A DNA stretch of 64,000 nucleotides from positions 372,001-436,000 of the forward strand of contig NZ_QVID01000002.1 of NCBI RefSeq assembly GCF_003413745.1, written 5' to 3'. The stretch is from Marixanthomonas ophiurae (GTDB lineage: Bacteria; Bacteroidota; Bacteroidia; Flavobacteriales; Flavobacteriaceae). Positions 8,439 to 18,617 of this stretch are shown here, in pieces. Below the pieces are notes generated by a model. It did no database searches, was not told the origin of the DNA, and was given only the letters and a program-made list of their open reading frames with translations. The translations under genes and the position numbers were made by a program. Numbering within the stretch: the first letter of the stretch is position 1; every line of letters starts with the position of its first letter.

Positions 8439-11245
8439 TACCATTTTCGGGTAAACAAACCTAATAATGTTCTTAGGTCGAGTGTTACAATAAAGCGAAT
8501 GCGTTGATCGTAATTTTCGAGTCCGGGTTCCCAACCTAAATTAGAATAAAGAGGGAAGTAAAGCTCAAAATAATCAGCAACCAAACTTAAACGAATTCCG
8601 GTATCGAATACCGCTTGCGTGCCTCGGTCTGTATTATGAATTAAGCCTGCATCTCCATATGCATAAATCCATTTCCAAATATTGGTGCTGGCATTCAAAG
8701 TTGTCATCCAGCTATTAGCAAATTTTGGTTTTAATTGAGATTTAAATCCGCCTTCAGCGACAATTAATTGCTGACTAAAAAGGCCGCTTTGTTCACTTCT
8801 TCCGTAATAATTGTAATCAAAAAGGTAATCAGTTGGTCTATCTAAAGCAAAACTAAAAAAGTCTTCATTTTCCCTTGTGTCATTAAAAAGGAAGGCACCC
8901 GCAAAGAAACGCACGTTTAATTGACGGTTGTTTAAAAAAAGCTTTCGGTATTCAAATGTGGTAGATATTTTACTAAATTTTGATGAAATTTCATAATCAA
9001 CCACCCCTTTAAAGTAATTAATTAAATTAGGGTTTGAATATACATATTGAAGGTTAAAAACACTGTAATTTGGTTCTTGATCCGGATCATTAGGATTTTC
9101 ATCTCTAATTACATTTACACTCCTAAGATTGATAAACTGCTTTTCATTATCGCGCAAATCGCTGTTACGGAAAGCAAAAGTCATAAACGGTGTATAGCGT
9201 CTATAAAACAGATCACGGTCATAAGAGAAATAACTTCCAGAAAAACCATATCGCATAGAGTAAAGCGATTCTTTATCTAAGTTTTGAGTGTAAACAAGAG
9301 ATCCGCTTCCGATTATAGTATTAGATTTAAGCCCAATTTGTGGCGTTAACTTATAATGAAACCCTTTAGCTAGTGCCGTCTTATTATACACTTTGGGCCC
9401 TACTACAAAACCGTCATATAAATTGTATTGAAATTCGGGCATAAAAAATACCTGATTGTAGCGGGAGTCACCAACATCTTGAAACAACCTAAACTGAAAC
9501 GGTCTGTTGAACAAACCTTTTACGGCTTTGTAATTGTTACGTTGGTTGTATTCTGGGATGGTTTTTTCGTAATTTAAAACTAGTTTTCTTACATCTTTTT
9601 TGGGTACAGTAACCGTTGCAGTGCTATCAATTGGCAAAAGCCAGTTTTTAAATACGACACTGTCTTTGTTTATTCCGTAGAGCGAAACAGGCATACTGTT
9701 TTTGCGGGTGTTCTTTACAGTTACTTTAAGCGAATCTTTAAGTTTTTCAACCTTTTTTATTCTGAAATCAATAGTAGTACGCGAATCTATATAGTCTGTA
9801 AAAAACCAATTGATAGGTAAATTTGTGTTTTTCTGAAGTGTTTCTTCAAAAACTACCGGTTTAATAGGTTTTAATTTGTTTTCAGAATAAAACTCTTTAA
9901 TACTTTCTGAAACCGTTTCTTTTCCAAGATAATCGGAGAGATACCTTAATCCATATCCACCATAATAGTCATTTGCAATGTTTTTATTAAACTTTAATAA
10001 CGAGTCGCGAGAAGTTGTTAAGGCTTGTTGTAAGTTGTTTCGTGCAACATTTTGGTATAATAAAGGGTATTGGTCGTTAAACTCTAAATCAGCTGCATGT
10101 GCCCAACGAATTACCCAAAAATTACTTAGGCTCCCTAAAATTTTCATTTTAGGATAATAGGTATCTACATATTTCATCATTAAATGGATTTGTAACGCAC
10201 CAATTAACCAACTATCCTTACGTGGATTGAGTGAAATAGAAGATTCTATATATTTTCTTGTTATGGATTTAAGTTGTTCCATATCATACTCAAAACCAGC
10301 AGGAAAGGGGCTTATGAAATCAGGAAGCTGATTTAAGCCATACACGGGGCTATTACGATATTCCACCTCACTAATAACCATTTTTTTAAATGGATATTCA
10401 CCAAGTTTGTTATCTAAAAAATGAACTATTCTATCTATTGAAAGAGCAGTAATTTGAGGAGAAATCTTTTCATCTTTTAAATTGGTAACAAGGGTAAGTT
10501 TATCGGTTTCAATAGTCTCAAAGGAATTTTGTTTTTCAATATAAATAGTAGCTTGATTTCGTTGTTTGCCCTGTAACAAGATACTCTTTTGTTTCTCAGA
10601 TATTGTTTCAGATACTACATTAAAGTCTGAAGTAAGTGTATATTCTTGGGGAATTTTAAAATTTATTGAAAAAGAGGAAGGCGTTAAAAACAGGTCATCC
10701 GTATTTTTATTGCTGTATACTTGCCAATCTTCATCAAAAACAGCAGGAGAGATGTACCAATATTTAAGTTTATAATCGTTATTAGCAGTTACTCCAAAGC
10801 GAGTAAATTTAGTGCTTGGCAACTTTACAGAGTACATTAAATTAATGGTATACGTTTCTCCAGGCATTACTGGGTTTTTCGGTGTAATTTTAATGATATC
10901 TGCTGCTTCATTGCGATTCCATACAACAGAATTATTGGTTGTGTCTGTTATGCTATGTAGATCTGTTCTTCCGCGGTCTTCTTTTTTTTCAAAATGAAAA
11001 GAGCTATTATAGTTTTCAGCAAAACGTTTTGCTAATGGAGTGGTTTTATTCGAAAAACTATTGGCCCAATCGTTTAAATAAACTTCATTCCAAGCCGTGT
11101 TTGAGTTGTTTTCAAACACTATTTGTTGGTTTATTTGTATGCTTTTAGTTTCTGGTATTAATGCTGCATCAATAGATATATCATATTGAGCGGACATACT
11201 TACCACAAATAAGAAACATATAAATAAAAAAAGCTTTTTAAGCAT
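8435..11245 (-). CDS. M1-peptidase-like protein lacking the zinc site, with C-terminal outer-membrane barrel
   Basis: 936 residues with a signal peptide (MLKKLFLFICFLFVVSMSAQ). Residues to about 500 follow the gluzincin/M1 aminopeptidase layout: an N-terminal beta domain, then a segment reading SPVYGLNQLPDF where M1 enzymes have GAMEN-like sequence, then DSWLIGALQIHLMMKYVD near residue 341 where they have W-L-x-E-G. No HExxH is present and the third-ligand Glu is replaced, so it should not bind zinc as M1 enzymes do. From about residue 570 to the end the sequence is aromatic-alternating beta strands ending in FTRKWY, as expected for an outer-membrane barrel. It starts 18 bases after the LOG-family gene. 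Its role is unknown; a binding or scaffold function is possible. Confidence 0.7.
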   Translation of the reverse strand: MLKKLFLFICFLFVVSMSAQYDISIDAALIPETKSIQINQQIVFENNSNTAWNEVYLNDWANSFSNKTTPLAKRFAENYNSSFHFEKKEDRGRTDLHSITDTTNNSVVWNRNEAADIIKITPKNPVMPGETYTINLMYSVKLPSTKFTRFGVTANNDYKLKYWYISPAVFDEDWQVYSNKNTDDLFLTPSSFSINFKIPQEYTLTSDFNVVSETISEKQKSILLQGKQRNQATIYIEKQNSFETIETDKLTLVTNLKDEKISPQITALSIDRIVHFLDNKLGEYPFKKMVISEVEYRNSPVYGLNQLPDFISPFPAGFEYDMEQLKSITRKYIESSISLNPRKDSWLIGALQIHLMMKYVDTYYPKMKILGSLSNFWVIRWAHAADLEFNDQYPLLYQNVARNNLQQALTTSRDSLLKFNKNIANDYYGGYGLRYLSDYLGKETVSESIKEFYSENKLKPIKPVVFEETLQKNTNLPINWFFTDYIDSRTTIDFRIKKVEKLKDSLKVTVKNTRKNSMPVSLYGINKDSVVFKNWLLPIDSTATVTVPKKDVRKLVLNYEKTIPEYNQRNNYKAVKGLFNRPFQFRLFQDVGDSRYNQVFFMPEFQYNLYDGFVVGPKVYNKTALAKGFHYKLTPQIGLKSNTIIGSGSLVYTQNLDKESLYSMRYGFSGSYFSYDRDLFYRRYTPFMTFAFRNSDLRDNEKQFINLRSVNVIRDENPNDPDQEPNYSVFNLQYVYSNPNLINYFKGVVDYEISSKFSKISTTFEYRKLFLNNRQLNVRFFAGAFLFNDTRENEDFFSFALDRPTDYLFDYNYYGRSEQSGLFSQQLIVAEGGFKSQLKPKFANSWMTTLNASTNIWKWIYAYGDAGLIHNTDRGTQAVFDTGIRLSLVADYFELYFPLYSNLGWEPGLENYDQRIRFIVTLDLRTLLGLFTRKWY

Positions 11246-11263
11246 ACAGGGGGAATGTATAGT

Positions 11264-11953
11264 TTAGAAATTGGGACTTAGGTTATATTCATTATAAAAC
11301 TGATTTAATATATCAAGAACTTCATCTTCATTGTCAACAATATGAACCAATTCTAGATCTTCTTTACTAACATTATTATTAGCCTCTAGCAGCGTTCCTT
11401 TAACCCAATCCCATAATCCGCTCCAAAATTTACTTCCTACGAGAATTATAGGGAACTTATCTATTTTATGCGTTTGTATAAGCGTAAGGGCTTCAAAAAA
11501 CTCATCTAATGTTCCAAAACCACCGGGCATAACCACGAACCCTTGAGAGTATTTAACGAACATTACTTTACGCACAAAAAAGTAATCAAAATCAATGCTT
11601 TTATCGCTATCAATATACGGATTGTCGTGTTGCTCAAAAGGTAATGTAATGTTTAATCCTACAGAAGTCCCACCAGCCAAATGCGCCCCTTTATTACCAG
11701 CTTCCATAATACCTGGTCCACCACCAGTAATAACCCCATAGCCATTGTTTGTTATTTTTTCAGCGATACGTTCGGCTAATTTATAATAATCATGGTCTGG
11801 TTTCGTACGGGCAGAACCAAAAATAGAAACGCAAGGCCCAATTTTGCTGAGTTTTTCGTAGCCATTTACAAATTCACCCATTATCTTGAAAATAGCCCAA
11901 GAGTCGTTGGTTTTTACTAAGTTCCAGTTTTTGTTTTTTTGTTCGTTTCTCAT
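11264..11953 (-). CDS. LOG-family (TIGR00730) nucleotide phosphoribohydrolase-like protein
   Basis: 229 residues. It shows the family signatures GGGPGIMEAGNKGA near residue 78 and PGGFGTLDEFFEALT near residue 143, which bind the nucleoside monophosphate and catalyse N-glycosidic cleavage in characterised LOG proteins. The N-terminal 40 residues precede the Rossmann-like core, as in the longer bacterial members. It is cytoplasmic. It lies between uvrA and the pseudo-M1 gene on the same strand (18-base gap downstream, 91-base gap upstream). The family is often labelled lysine decarboxylase in error. The true substrate here is not known. Confidence 0.85.
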   Translation of the reverse strand: MRNEQKNKNWNLVKTNDSWAIFKIMGEFVNGYEKLSKIGPCVSIFGSARTKPDHDYYKLAERIAEKITNNGYGVITGGGPGIMEAGNKGAHLAGGTSVGLNITLPFEQHDNPYIDSDKSIDFDYFFVRKVMFVKYSQGFVVMPGGFGTLDEFFEALTLIQTHKIDKFPIILVGSKFWSGLWDWVKGTLLEANNNVSKEDLELVHIVDNEDEVLDILNQFYNEYNLSPNF

Positions 11954-12044
11954 AATTTAAAATCTGTAGTGTTTTTTGAATATAAAATAGATGCTTTAAC
12001 TAATCTTTCTACAACTATTTTATTCTTCAATTACTAGCTTTTGC

Positions 12045-14879
12045 TCACGAATGTAATTCTTTTTTAAGAAAATGAGCCGTATGGCTTTTTTTGTTTTTAA
12101 TAATTTCTTCGGGAGTTCCTTTTGCAATTACTTTTCCTCCTTTTTTCCCGCCTTCAGGACCAATATCGATAATATAATCCACCGTTTTTATAACATCTAG
12201 ATTATGTTCTATAATAAGTACTGTATTACCCTTTTTAACCAACTTGTTCAATACCAACATTAATACTCTTATGTCTTCAAAATGTAAACCAGTTGTAGGC
12301 TCATCAAGGATGTAAAATGTATTTCCGGTACCACGTTTTGAAAGCTCTGTAGCAAGTTTTACACGCTGTGCTTCTCCACCAGAAAGAGTAGTAGATTGCT
12401 GTCCTAAAGTAATATAACCTAAGCCAACATCCTGAATAGTTTTAAGTTTTCTGTAAACTTTCGGGATGTGCTCAAAAAATTCACAAGACTCATTAATGGT
12501 CATACTTAACACGTCGTAAATTGAATTTCCTTTATATCGAATTTCCAATGTTTCACGGTTAAAACGTTTTCCTTGGCACGTTTCACACTCTACATACACA
12601 TCGGGTAGGAAGTTCATTTCTATAACCTTTAAACCGGCACCTTTGCAGGTTTCGCAACGACCTCCTTTTACATTAAAACTGAAACGTCCCGGTTTATATC
12701 CTCGAATCATCGATTCAGGAATTTTGGCAAATAAACTCCGTATTTCTGAAAACACACCAGTATAAGTAGCCGGATTGGAACGTGGCGTACGGCCAATGGG
12801 CGATTGGTTAATATCAATCACTTTGTCAAGATGTTCTAACCCTTCAATTTTTTTATATGGCATTGGTTTTTTAACACCATTGTATATTTCGGCATTTAAA
12901 ATAGGGTAGAGGGTTTCATTAATTAACGTAGATTTTCCGCTACCTGAGACACCTGTAACCCCAATCATAGTCCCTAAAGGAAACTCGACTGTTACTTTTT
13001 TCAAATTGTTTCCAGTGGCTCCTGAAAGCTTTAAGGTTTTTCCGTTTCCTTCCCGTCTTTTCTTAGGGATTTCAATTTCCTTACTTCCATTAAGATACTC
13101 TGCGGTAAGGGTTTTGTGTTTTAATATTTCCGAAGGAGTTCCTTCTGAAACAATTTCGCCACCGTGCTTTCCTGCCGCAGGTCCAATATCAATAACATAA
13201 TCAGCACTTTCAATCATGTCTTTGTCGTGTTCCACCACGAGCACCGAATTGCCAATATCTCGAAGAGAAACCAGCGATTCAATTAGTTTTTCATTATCGC
13301 GTTGATGCAAACCAATGCTTGGTTCATCTAAAATATACAGCACACCAACTAATTGCGAACCAATTTGTGTAGCCAGTCTAATACGTTGGGCTTCCCCTCC
13401 GGAAAGTGATTTTGAGCTTCGGTCGAGCGCTAAATAGGTTAGACCTACATCGACCAAAAATTGAATACGTGTTCGTACTTCTTTTATAATTTCGGAACCA
13501 ATTTTAAGCTGTGTTTTACTTAGGTCTTTTTCAATGTTTTTAAACCAGCTTGCTAGCTCGATGATGTCCATATGGGCAAGTTCGGCTATGTTTTTATCGT
13601 TCACTTTAAAAAACAAAGACTCTTTTCGTAAGCGGCTTCCTTCGCACTCTGGACAGACTACTTTATCCATATATTCTTTTGCCCATCGCTGTAACGATCG
13701 AGATTCATTTGCTTCAAATGTATTTTGTAAAAAAGTGGCGACTCCTTCAAAATCTATTTTATATTTTCGGGTAATTCCAAGGGTTTTTGAATCGACTTCA
13801 AAAGCTGAATTTCCACCATGGAAAATCATTTCTTTTGCTTCTTTCGGAATTTTACTAAAAGGATCGCTTAACTCAAAATCAAATTTCTGTGCAATTAATT
13901 CAAGTTGTTTAAAAACCCAATTTTTCTTTTGAGGGCCGTGTGGCGCCAACGCTCCTTTCTTGATAGACAAGCTATCATCTGGGACAATCTTATTAAGATT
14001 TATTTCATATAAAGTTCCTAATCCTTTACAATTAGGACACATTCCTTTAGGTGAATTAAATGAGAAGTTATTCGGCTCAGGATTCGGGTACGAAATTCCA
14101 GTGGTTGGACACATTAACGAACGGCTAAAAAAGCGAGCTTGATTGGTTTCGTTATCCAAAACCATCAACACATCGTCACCATGATACATAGCAGTATTAA
14201 TGGTTTCGCTAAGGCGTTTACTGTTTTCTGTTTCAGTTGAGACTTTTAAGCGGTCAATAACAATTTCTATATCATGGGTTTTATAGCGATCTGTGCGCAT
14301 TCCCTTTACAATATCTTTTACCTCACCGTCAACTCTAACTTTTACAAAACCTTGTTTGGCAATTTGCTCAAAAAGTTCACGATAATGGCCTTTTCTGGAT
14401 CGAATAACGGGAGCTAGAACACTTATTTTTTTACCATTGAACTCTTCAATAATTAAATTTTTAATTTGCTCATCGCTATAACTCACCATTTTTTCGCCCG
14501 TATTATAGCTATACGCATCGCTGGCACGTGCATATAGTAAACGAAGAAAATCATAAATTTCGGTAATGGTGCCTACGGTAGATCGTGGACTTTTACTGGT
14601 GGTTTTTTGTTCAATAGCAATTACAGGGGAGAGACCATCAATTTTATCGACATCTGGACGTTCTAAATTCCCTAAAAATTGGCGAGCATAAGCTGAGAAT
14701 GTTTCAATATATCGGCGTTGACCTTCTGCATAGATTGTATCAAAAGCCAATGAAGATTTTCCGCTACCAGATAAACCAGTAATGACAACTAACTTATCTC
14801 TTGGAATTTTAACATCTATGTCCTTTAAATTATGAACACGTGCCCCTAAAACTTCAATAAAATTTTCATTTTTTGCCAT
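12045..14879 (-). CDS. uvrA: Excinuclease ABC subunit A
   Basis: 944 residues from the ATG at 14879, the usual UvrA length. Two ABC ATPase modules are visible: Walker [14 protein letters not shown] near residue 36 and [12 protein letters not shown] near 635, with signatures [13 protein letters not shown] and [13 protein letters not shown]. The C-terminal zinc finger is complete (CETCKGAG...CETCQGKRF). The N-terminal one reads CPTTG ... CPNCKGLG, so one of four cysteines is a Thr. It recognises bulky DNA damage in nucleotide excision repair with UvrB. A TTG three codons upstream would overlap the -7 box and was rejected. Confidence 0.97.
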   Translation of the reverse strand: MAKNENFIEVLGARVHNLKDIDVKIPRDKLVVITGLSGSGKSSLAFDTIYAEGQRRYIETFSAYARQFLGNLERPDVDKIDGLSPVIAIEQKTTSKSPRSTVGTITEIYDFLRLLYARASDAYSYNTGEKMVSYSDEQIKNLIIEEFNGKKISVLAPVIRSRKGHYRELFEQIAKQGFVKVRVDGEVKDIVKGMRTDRYKTHDIEIVIDRLKVSTETENSKRLSETINTAMYHGDDVLMVLDNETNQARFFSRSLMCPTTGISYPNPEPNNFSFNSPKGMCPNCKGLGTLYEINLNKIVPDDSLSIKKGALAPHGPQKKNWVFKQLELIAQKFDFELSDPFSKIPKEAKEMIFHGGNSAFEVDSKTLGITRKYKIDFEGVATFLQNTFEANESRSLQRWAKEYMDKVVCPECEGSRLRKESLFFKVNDKNIAELAHMDIIELASWFKNIEKDLSKTQLKIGSEIIKEVRTRIQFLVDVGLTYLALDRSSKSLSGGEAQRIRLATQIGSQLVGVLYILDEPSIGLHQRDNEKLIESLVSLRDIGNSVLVVEHDKDMIESADYVIDIGPAAGKHGGEIVSEGTPSEILKHKTLTAEYLNGSKEIEIPKKRREGNGKTLKLSGATGNNLKKVTVEFPLGTMIGVTGVSGSGKSTLINETLYPILNAEIYNGVKKPMPYKKIEGLEHLDKVIDINQSPIGRTPRSNPATYTGVFSEIRSLFAKIPESMIRGYKPGRFSFNVKGGRCETCKGAGLKVIEMNFLPDVYVECETCQGKRFNRETLEIRYKGNSIYDVLSMTINESCEFFEHIPKVYRKLKTIQDVGLGYITLGQQSTTLSGGEAQRVKLATELSKRGTGNTFYILDEPTTGLHFEDIRVLMLVLNKLVKKGNTVLIIEHNLDVIKTVDYIIDIGPEGGKKGGKVIAKGTPEEIIKNKKSHTAHFLKKELHS

Positions 14880-14885
14880 AGTTTG

Positions 14886-14893
14886 CAAAGGTA
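14886..14893 (-). promoter_or_regulatory. -7 box TACCTTTG for uvrA
   Basis: Matches TAnnTTTG and ends only six bases before the uvrA ATG (14879), so the transcript may have almost no 5' leader. No TTG is seen at the -33 spacing. Confidence 0.45.
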
Positions 14894-14965
14894 CTCATTT
14901 GAACTGAAATTTTAGAACTTGGCTTAGCTTGCCTGTATTGTTTTCTGAAGAAAATTAAATTTTAA

Positions 14966-15979
14966 TTAATTGTTGACTGAATTATTCAAAAAGCGGAAAA
15001 AAGTAGTGCTTATAAAGAATACCGTACTAATTACAAATGCATAGCTTATAATTAACGACAATATACTGAGGCTAAAAAGGAAATAAGCTAAGGGAAGTAA
15101 CACACCAAAAAATACCAACAATAAAAAGATAAGGTATAAATAACGGGAAATAGGGGGTAGTTTTTCGGATGATTTTTCCTGAAGCTGATACAATTTTGGT
15201 AAAACTTCGTTCGTAATATACTCTCCTAATTTTGATAAAAAAACTTCGTTAAATGATGAATCTTCAAAAGCTTTACTGTCTATAGAATTAGCGAGCATCA
15301 TTATTTTTTCCTGATGCCTTTCGTAAATAGATTCAAGGTCTAACGCGTTTTTGTACGTTCCATATTTATATCCAAAATAATACCACAGTCCAGAGCCACA
15401 TTTGTGCTCTAACCATTTTTGAACAAGTTCTTTTTTATAAAATTCTGGTTTTGTAATAGATTCGGGGATGTGCTTTTGCTTAACTTCTGTCTGTACCAAT
15501 GATTTTAGCTCTAAGTATAAGTTTTCAGTGTCGGCATAATTGTTTTTTTCTTGCAAAAACTCAATTGCCAGTTTTGATTTCCCTTTATAAAACTCTTTAA
15601 CCTGAAAAAAGGTAAGTCCGGCAAATTCTTCATCAATGTACTCCTTTAATCCAGGTAACCACATTTTTGATTGAAGTAAAACCTCTATTATTTCTCTAAA
15701 ATCATGCATTTTCTGGTTTAATGCCTCTAAGCCACTAACTCCGCTTTCTTTGTTTTTTTTTAAATTAACCGCAAATAGAATTAAGTACAACAAAATAAAA
15801 AGAGATAGAAAACCACTAATAGCTATAAATATTGATGAAAGATCGATTAACTGTTTTTCAAACTGAAGTAATAAGGTCGTTTTTTGCCAAAGGATAAAAA
15901 TTAGTCCAATACAAAGAAGCCCACTAAAGACTAATGGAATTAGAGTATGTAAATCTTTATAAAAAGATTTTTTCTTCAT
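14966..15979 (-). CDS. Membrane protein of unknown function
   Basis: 337 residues with two hydrophobic segments near the N-terminus (about 14-32 and 46-70) and two near the C-terminus (about 280-300 and 305-328). Between them is a polar, helix-rich cytoplasmic or periplasmic region of about 200 residues with many Lys and Glu. I recognise no domain. It stands alone between uvrA and ggt on the same strand. The 251 bases upstream hold no gene. It could be a structural or sensory inner-membrane protein, but nothing in the sequence decides this. Confidence 0.6.
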   Translation of the reverse strand: MKKKSFYKDLHTLIPLVFSGLLCIGLIFILWQKTTLLLQFEKQLIDLSSIFIAISGFLSLFILLYLILFAVNLKKNKESGVSGLEALNQKMHDFREIIEVLLQSKMWLPGLKEYIDEEFAGLTFFQVKEFYKGKSKLAIEFLQEKNNYADTENLYLELKSLVQTEVKQKHIPESITKPEFYKKELVQKWLEHKCGSGLWYYFGYKYGTYKNALDLESIYERHQEKIMMLANSIDSKAFEDSSFNEVFLSKLGEYITNEVLPKLYQLQEKSSEKLPPISRYLYLIFLLLVFFGVLLPLAYFLFSLSILSLIISYAFVISTVFFISTTFFRFLNNSVNN

Positions 15980-16230
15980 AGCAACTTAACAAAAAAATAG
16001 TTTTGTGTAAAAGCAAAGGAAACTCATGACAAACCAACTACAATGCAGGGCTTGTAATAAAACAAATAAATAATAAAATTTTGTGTGATATAATTTAGGC
16101 TCCCCAGCTTTTTTTATACTTATTTAACTCTCTCAAAATTAACTAATTTTCTTACAAATTGTAGTAAAATACTTACAATTAGATATAAGGTTTAAAAGTA
16201 TCGATTAAAAGCTAATATTTTGTGTGTATG
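15980..16230. other. Intergenic region with two CTTACAA copies
   Basis: A 251-base AT-rich gap between ggt and the membrane-protein gene. I see no coding potential. CTTACAA occurs at 16151 and again at 16172, 21 bases apart, and the first copy lies in the palindrome TACAAATTGTA (16153-16163). This could be an operator, but in such AT-rich DNA chance is not excluded. Confidence 0.3.
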
Positions 16231-17964
16231 TTAAAATCCTTTAGCAGTATCATCCCCTCTTTTATCCGCTCCACCTTCTAATTTTCCAGTTGGGAGTACT
16301 AAGATGCCATCAACTTTTCCTATTACGGGCGTTTCTTTTTTATTTATAATATAACCTTTTGTTTCAAGGCTATCCATTAATTTTTCTGAAAATCCTTGAG
16401 GTTCAAATATAATTTTATCCGGTAACCATTGGTGGTGAAAACGTGGAGCATCGACAGCTTCTTGCATGTCCATATTAAATTCTGATACATTTAAGATAGT
16501 TTGCAACACAGAAGTAATAATAGTAGAACCGCCCGGTGTACCAACACTCATCCAAAGGCTATCATTCTTTTCAACAATAGAGGGCGTCATTGAGCTTAGC
16601 ATTCGTTTTTGGGGTTCAATAGCATTTGCTTCGCCACCAAGTAGGCCAAACATATTAGGTTCACCTGGTTTAGCGCTAAAATCGTCCATTTCGTTGTTTA
16701 AGAAAAAGCCTAAGTCCTTCACATACAGCTTTGAACCATAAGCTGCATTTAAGGTAGTGGTTGCAGCTACGGCATTCCCAAATTGATCTACAATAGAATA
16801 ATGTGTAGTTTCAGTGCTTTCGTAGCCTTGAACGCTACCAGGGCTTATTTTGGTTGAAGAAGTTGCGGCTTCAAATGAAAAATTATTCATTCTTCGTTTT
16901 GCATAGTTTTTCGATAATAAAGAATCGGTTGGGATAGTTACAAAATCAGGGTCGCCTAGATAGTGACTTCTATCTGCATACGCTCTACGTTCCGCTTCGG
17001 TAAGTAATTGAATATATTTAGCCGAATTGTGTCCATACGTTTCAATGGAGTACGGCTCAATCATATTTAAAATCTGACCTAAGACAATTCCACCGCTAGA
17101 TGGAGGTCCCATAGAAATTACTTTTAAATCTTTGTACTCAAAAACTACTGGTTCGCGCCATTCGGCTTCATAACTTTCAAGATCTTTTTGTGTGATTATG
17201 CCTCCTTTTTCTTGAATAAAACTAGCTAATGTTTTTGCTGTTTCGCCTTTATAAAAACCTGCTCGTCCGTTTTTTACAATTCGTTTTAAAGTATTAGCAA
17301 GTGCTATGTTTTTTAGGGTATCGCCAGTTTTATAGGCCTTAGTGTAGATGGATTCTTCGCCATTTACTTTTTCAAACTCAGGAGCATATTCTATAAATCG
17401 TTCTACCTGACTTTCGGTTAAAGTAAAACCATTAGTGGCAAGGCTAATTACGGGTTGTAGAATGACTTCCATAGGTAAAGAGCCCAGTTTTTCATGAACT
17501 GCAAAAATACCAGCAATGGTTCCTGGAACGCCAACAGCTAACCCCCCTGTTTTACTTTCTTCAGTGTTGTAATCTCCATTTTCATCCAAATACATATCGC
17601 GACTAGCCCTCTTGGGAGCTTTTTCACGGTAATCGATGCTTCCTAATTCGCCGTATTGTGTTCTGTACACTATAAATCCACCGCCGCCCAGATTTCCTGC
17701 ATAGGGATAGGTTACAGCCAGTGCCATTTCGGTAGCGATCATCGCATCAAAGGCATTTCCGCCTTTTTTTAAAATTTCAACTCCAATTTTTGAAGCTTCT
17801 TCCCGTGCCGAAACAACCATCGCACTATCGGCAATAACAGCCTTTTTTACAGGCTTTTTTATTGCTTCTTGGTTAATAGTGCCTTTGGATGGTTCTTTTG
17901 TTTGAGGTGCTTCTTTACACGATATAATTAATAAAAAGAAAAGAAGGTAGGGGAGTGATTTCAT
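16231..17964 (-). CDS. ggt: Gamma-glutamyltransferase (lipoprotein)
   Basis: 577 residues. The signal peptide ends in LLIISCKE, a lipobox, so the protein is probably lipid-anchored and acts in the periplasm. The large-subunit motif GNLGGGGFIVYR lies near residue 93. The autoprocessing site is ETTHYSIVDQFGNAVAATTT near residue 388, where the first Thr of TTHY becomes the N-terminal nucleophile of the small subunit. A GTPGGSTIITSVLQ loop follows near residue 480. It hydrolyses or transfers the gamma-glutamyl group of glutathione and related peptides. It overlaps the upstream acpH-like gene by four bases. Confidence 0.95.
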   Translation of the reverse strand: MKSLPYLLFFLLIISCKEAPQTKEPSKGTINQEAIKKPVKKAVIADSAMVVSAREEASKIGVEILKKGGNAFDAMIATEMALAVTYPYAGNLGGGGFIVYRTQYGELGSIDYREKAPKRASRDMYLDENGDYNTEESKTGGLAVGVPGTIAGIFAVHEKLGSLPMEVILQPVISLATNGFTLTESQVERFIEYAPEFEKVNGEESIYTKAYKTGDTLKNIALANTLKRIVKNGRAGFYKGETAKTLASFIQEKGGIITQKDLESYEAEWREPVVFEYKDLKVISMGPPSSGGIVLGQILNMIEPYSIETYGHNSAKYIQLLTEAERRAYADRSHYLGDPDFVTIPTDSLLSKNYAKRRMNNFSFEAATSSTKISPGSVQGYESTETTHYSIVDQFGNAVAATTTLNAAYGSKLYVKDLGFFLNNEMDDFSAKPGEPNMFGLLGGEANAIEPQKRMLSSMTPSIVEKNDSLWMSVGTPGGSTIITSVLQTILNVSEFNMDMQEAVDAPRFHHQWLPDKIIFEPQGFSEKLMDSLETKGYIINKKETPVIGKVDGILVLPTGKLEGGADKRGDDTAKGF

Positions 17965-18545
17965 AATTCTTTTAGTTTTTCTTCTGAAAATATAATCAAT
18001 TCATCAAAAAAGGAAGTGAATTCCGCTTCAAATTCATCATAATATTGTTCGAGTTCTAGCACAGCAAAATTCATTTTAGATTTTCCTTTAGTGCGAACAT
18101 TCATCTGATCTAAAATGGTGCTGATTCCTCTTACAGTGGCATAACTCAGCAGCCAATTATCCGTTATCATATATGGCATCATTCGTTGAATTCTTGTAGG
18201 TAAGATGGCAAAGTTATTCCGAAGTAAATCATAAAAATTTTCTACATACACATCTAACGGAAGCTTATGATATTGGCTCCAATTTTTAGCTAAAAAGTGA
18301 TCATATAGAATATCGACAATTACTCCGCTGTAGTGACTATAATTCTCGTGAAGTCTTGCTGTACTTAGCCGTACCGTAGGATGACTATCAGTAAAGGTGT
18401 CTATTTCACGATGTAATAAAATACCTTTCTGAATGTTAGAAGGATATTTTTTATACTTTTTACCTTTAATGCCATCGGCAATAAAGTTTCCTATGGTTAT
18501 ACCTTCATCTTCACTAGAAAGATAGATGTGTGCTAAAAAATTCAT
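17961..18545 (-). CDS. acpH: Acyl carrier protein phosphodiesterase
   Basis: 194 residues, the typical AcpH length. The N-terminus MNFLAHIYLSSEDE is characteristic, followed by GNFIADGIKG near residue 22 and LLHREIDTFTDSHP near residue 46, which carry the His and Asp residues of this HD-like phosphodiesterase family. It removes the 4'-phosphopantetheine arm from holo-ACP. Its stop codon overlaps the ggt start by four bases, indicating translational coupling with ggt, although the two functions are unrelated. The first codon faces the divergent glmM gene across 72 bases. Confidence 0.85.
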   Translation of the reverse strand: MNFLAHIYLSSEDEGITIGNFIADGIKGKKYKKYPSNIQKGILLHREIDTFTDSHPTVRLSTARLHENYSHYSGVIVDILYDHFLAKNWSQYHKLPLDVYVENFYDLLRNNFAILPTRIQRMMPYMITDNWLLSYATVRGISTILDQMNVRTKGKSKMNFAVLELEQYYDEFEAEFTSFFDELIIFSEEKLKEL

Positions 18546-18592
18546 CGGTACAATTTACAAAATCATGAGGTAGTAATGCATCTTAAAAAAAG

Positions 18593-18600
18593 TATATTTG
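18593..18600 (+). promoter_or_regulatory. -7 box TATATTTG for glmM
   Basis: Exact TAnnTTTG match ending 17 bases before the glmM ATG. No TTG is visible at the -33 position. Confidence 0.55.
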
Positions 18601-18617
18601 CTTAAAAATTTGAACTC

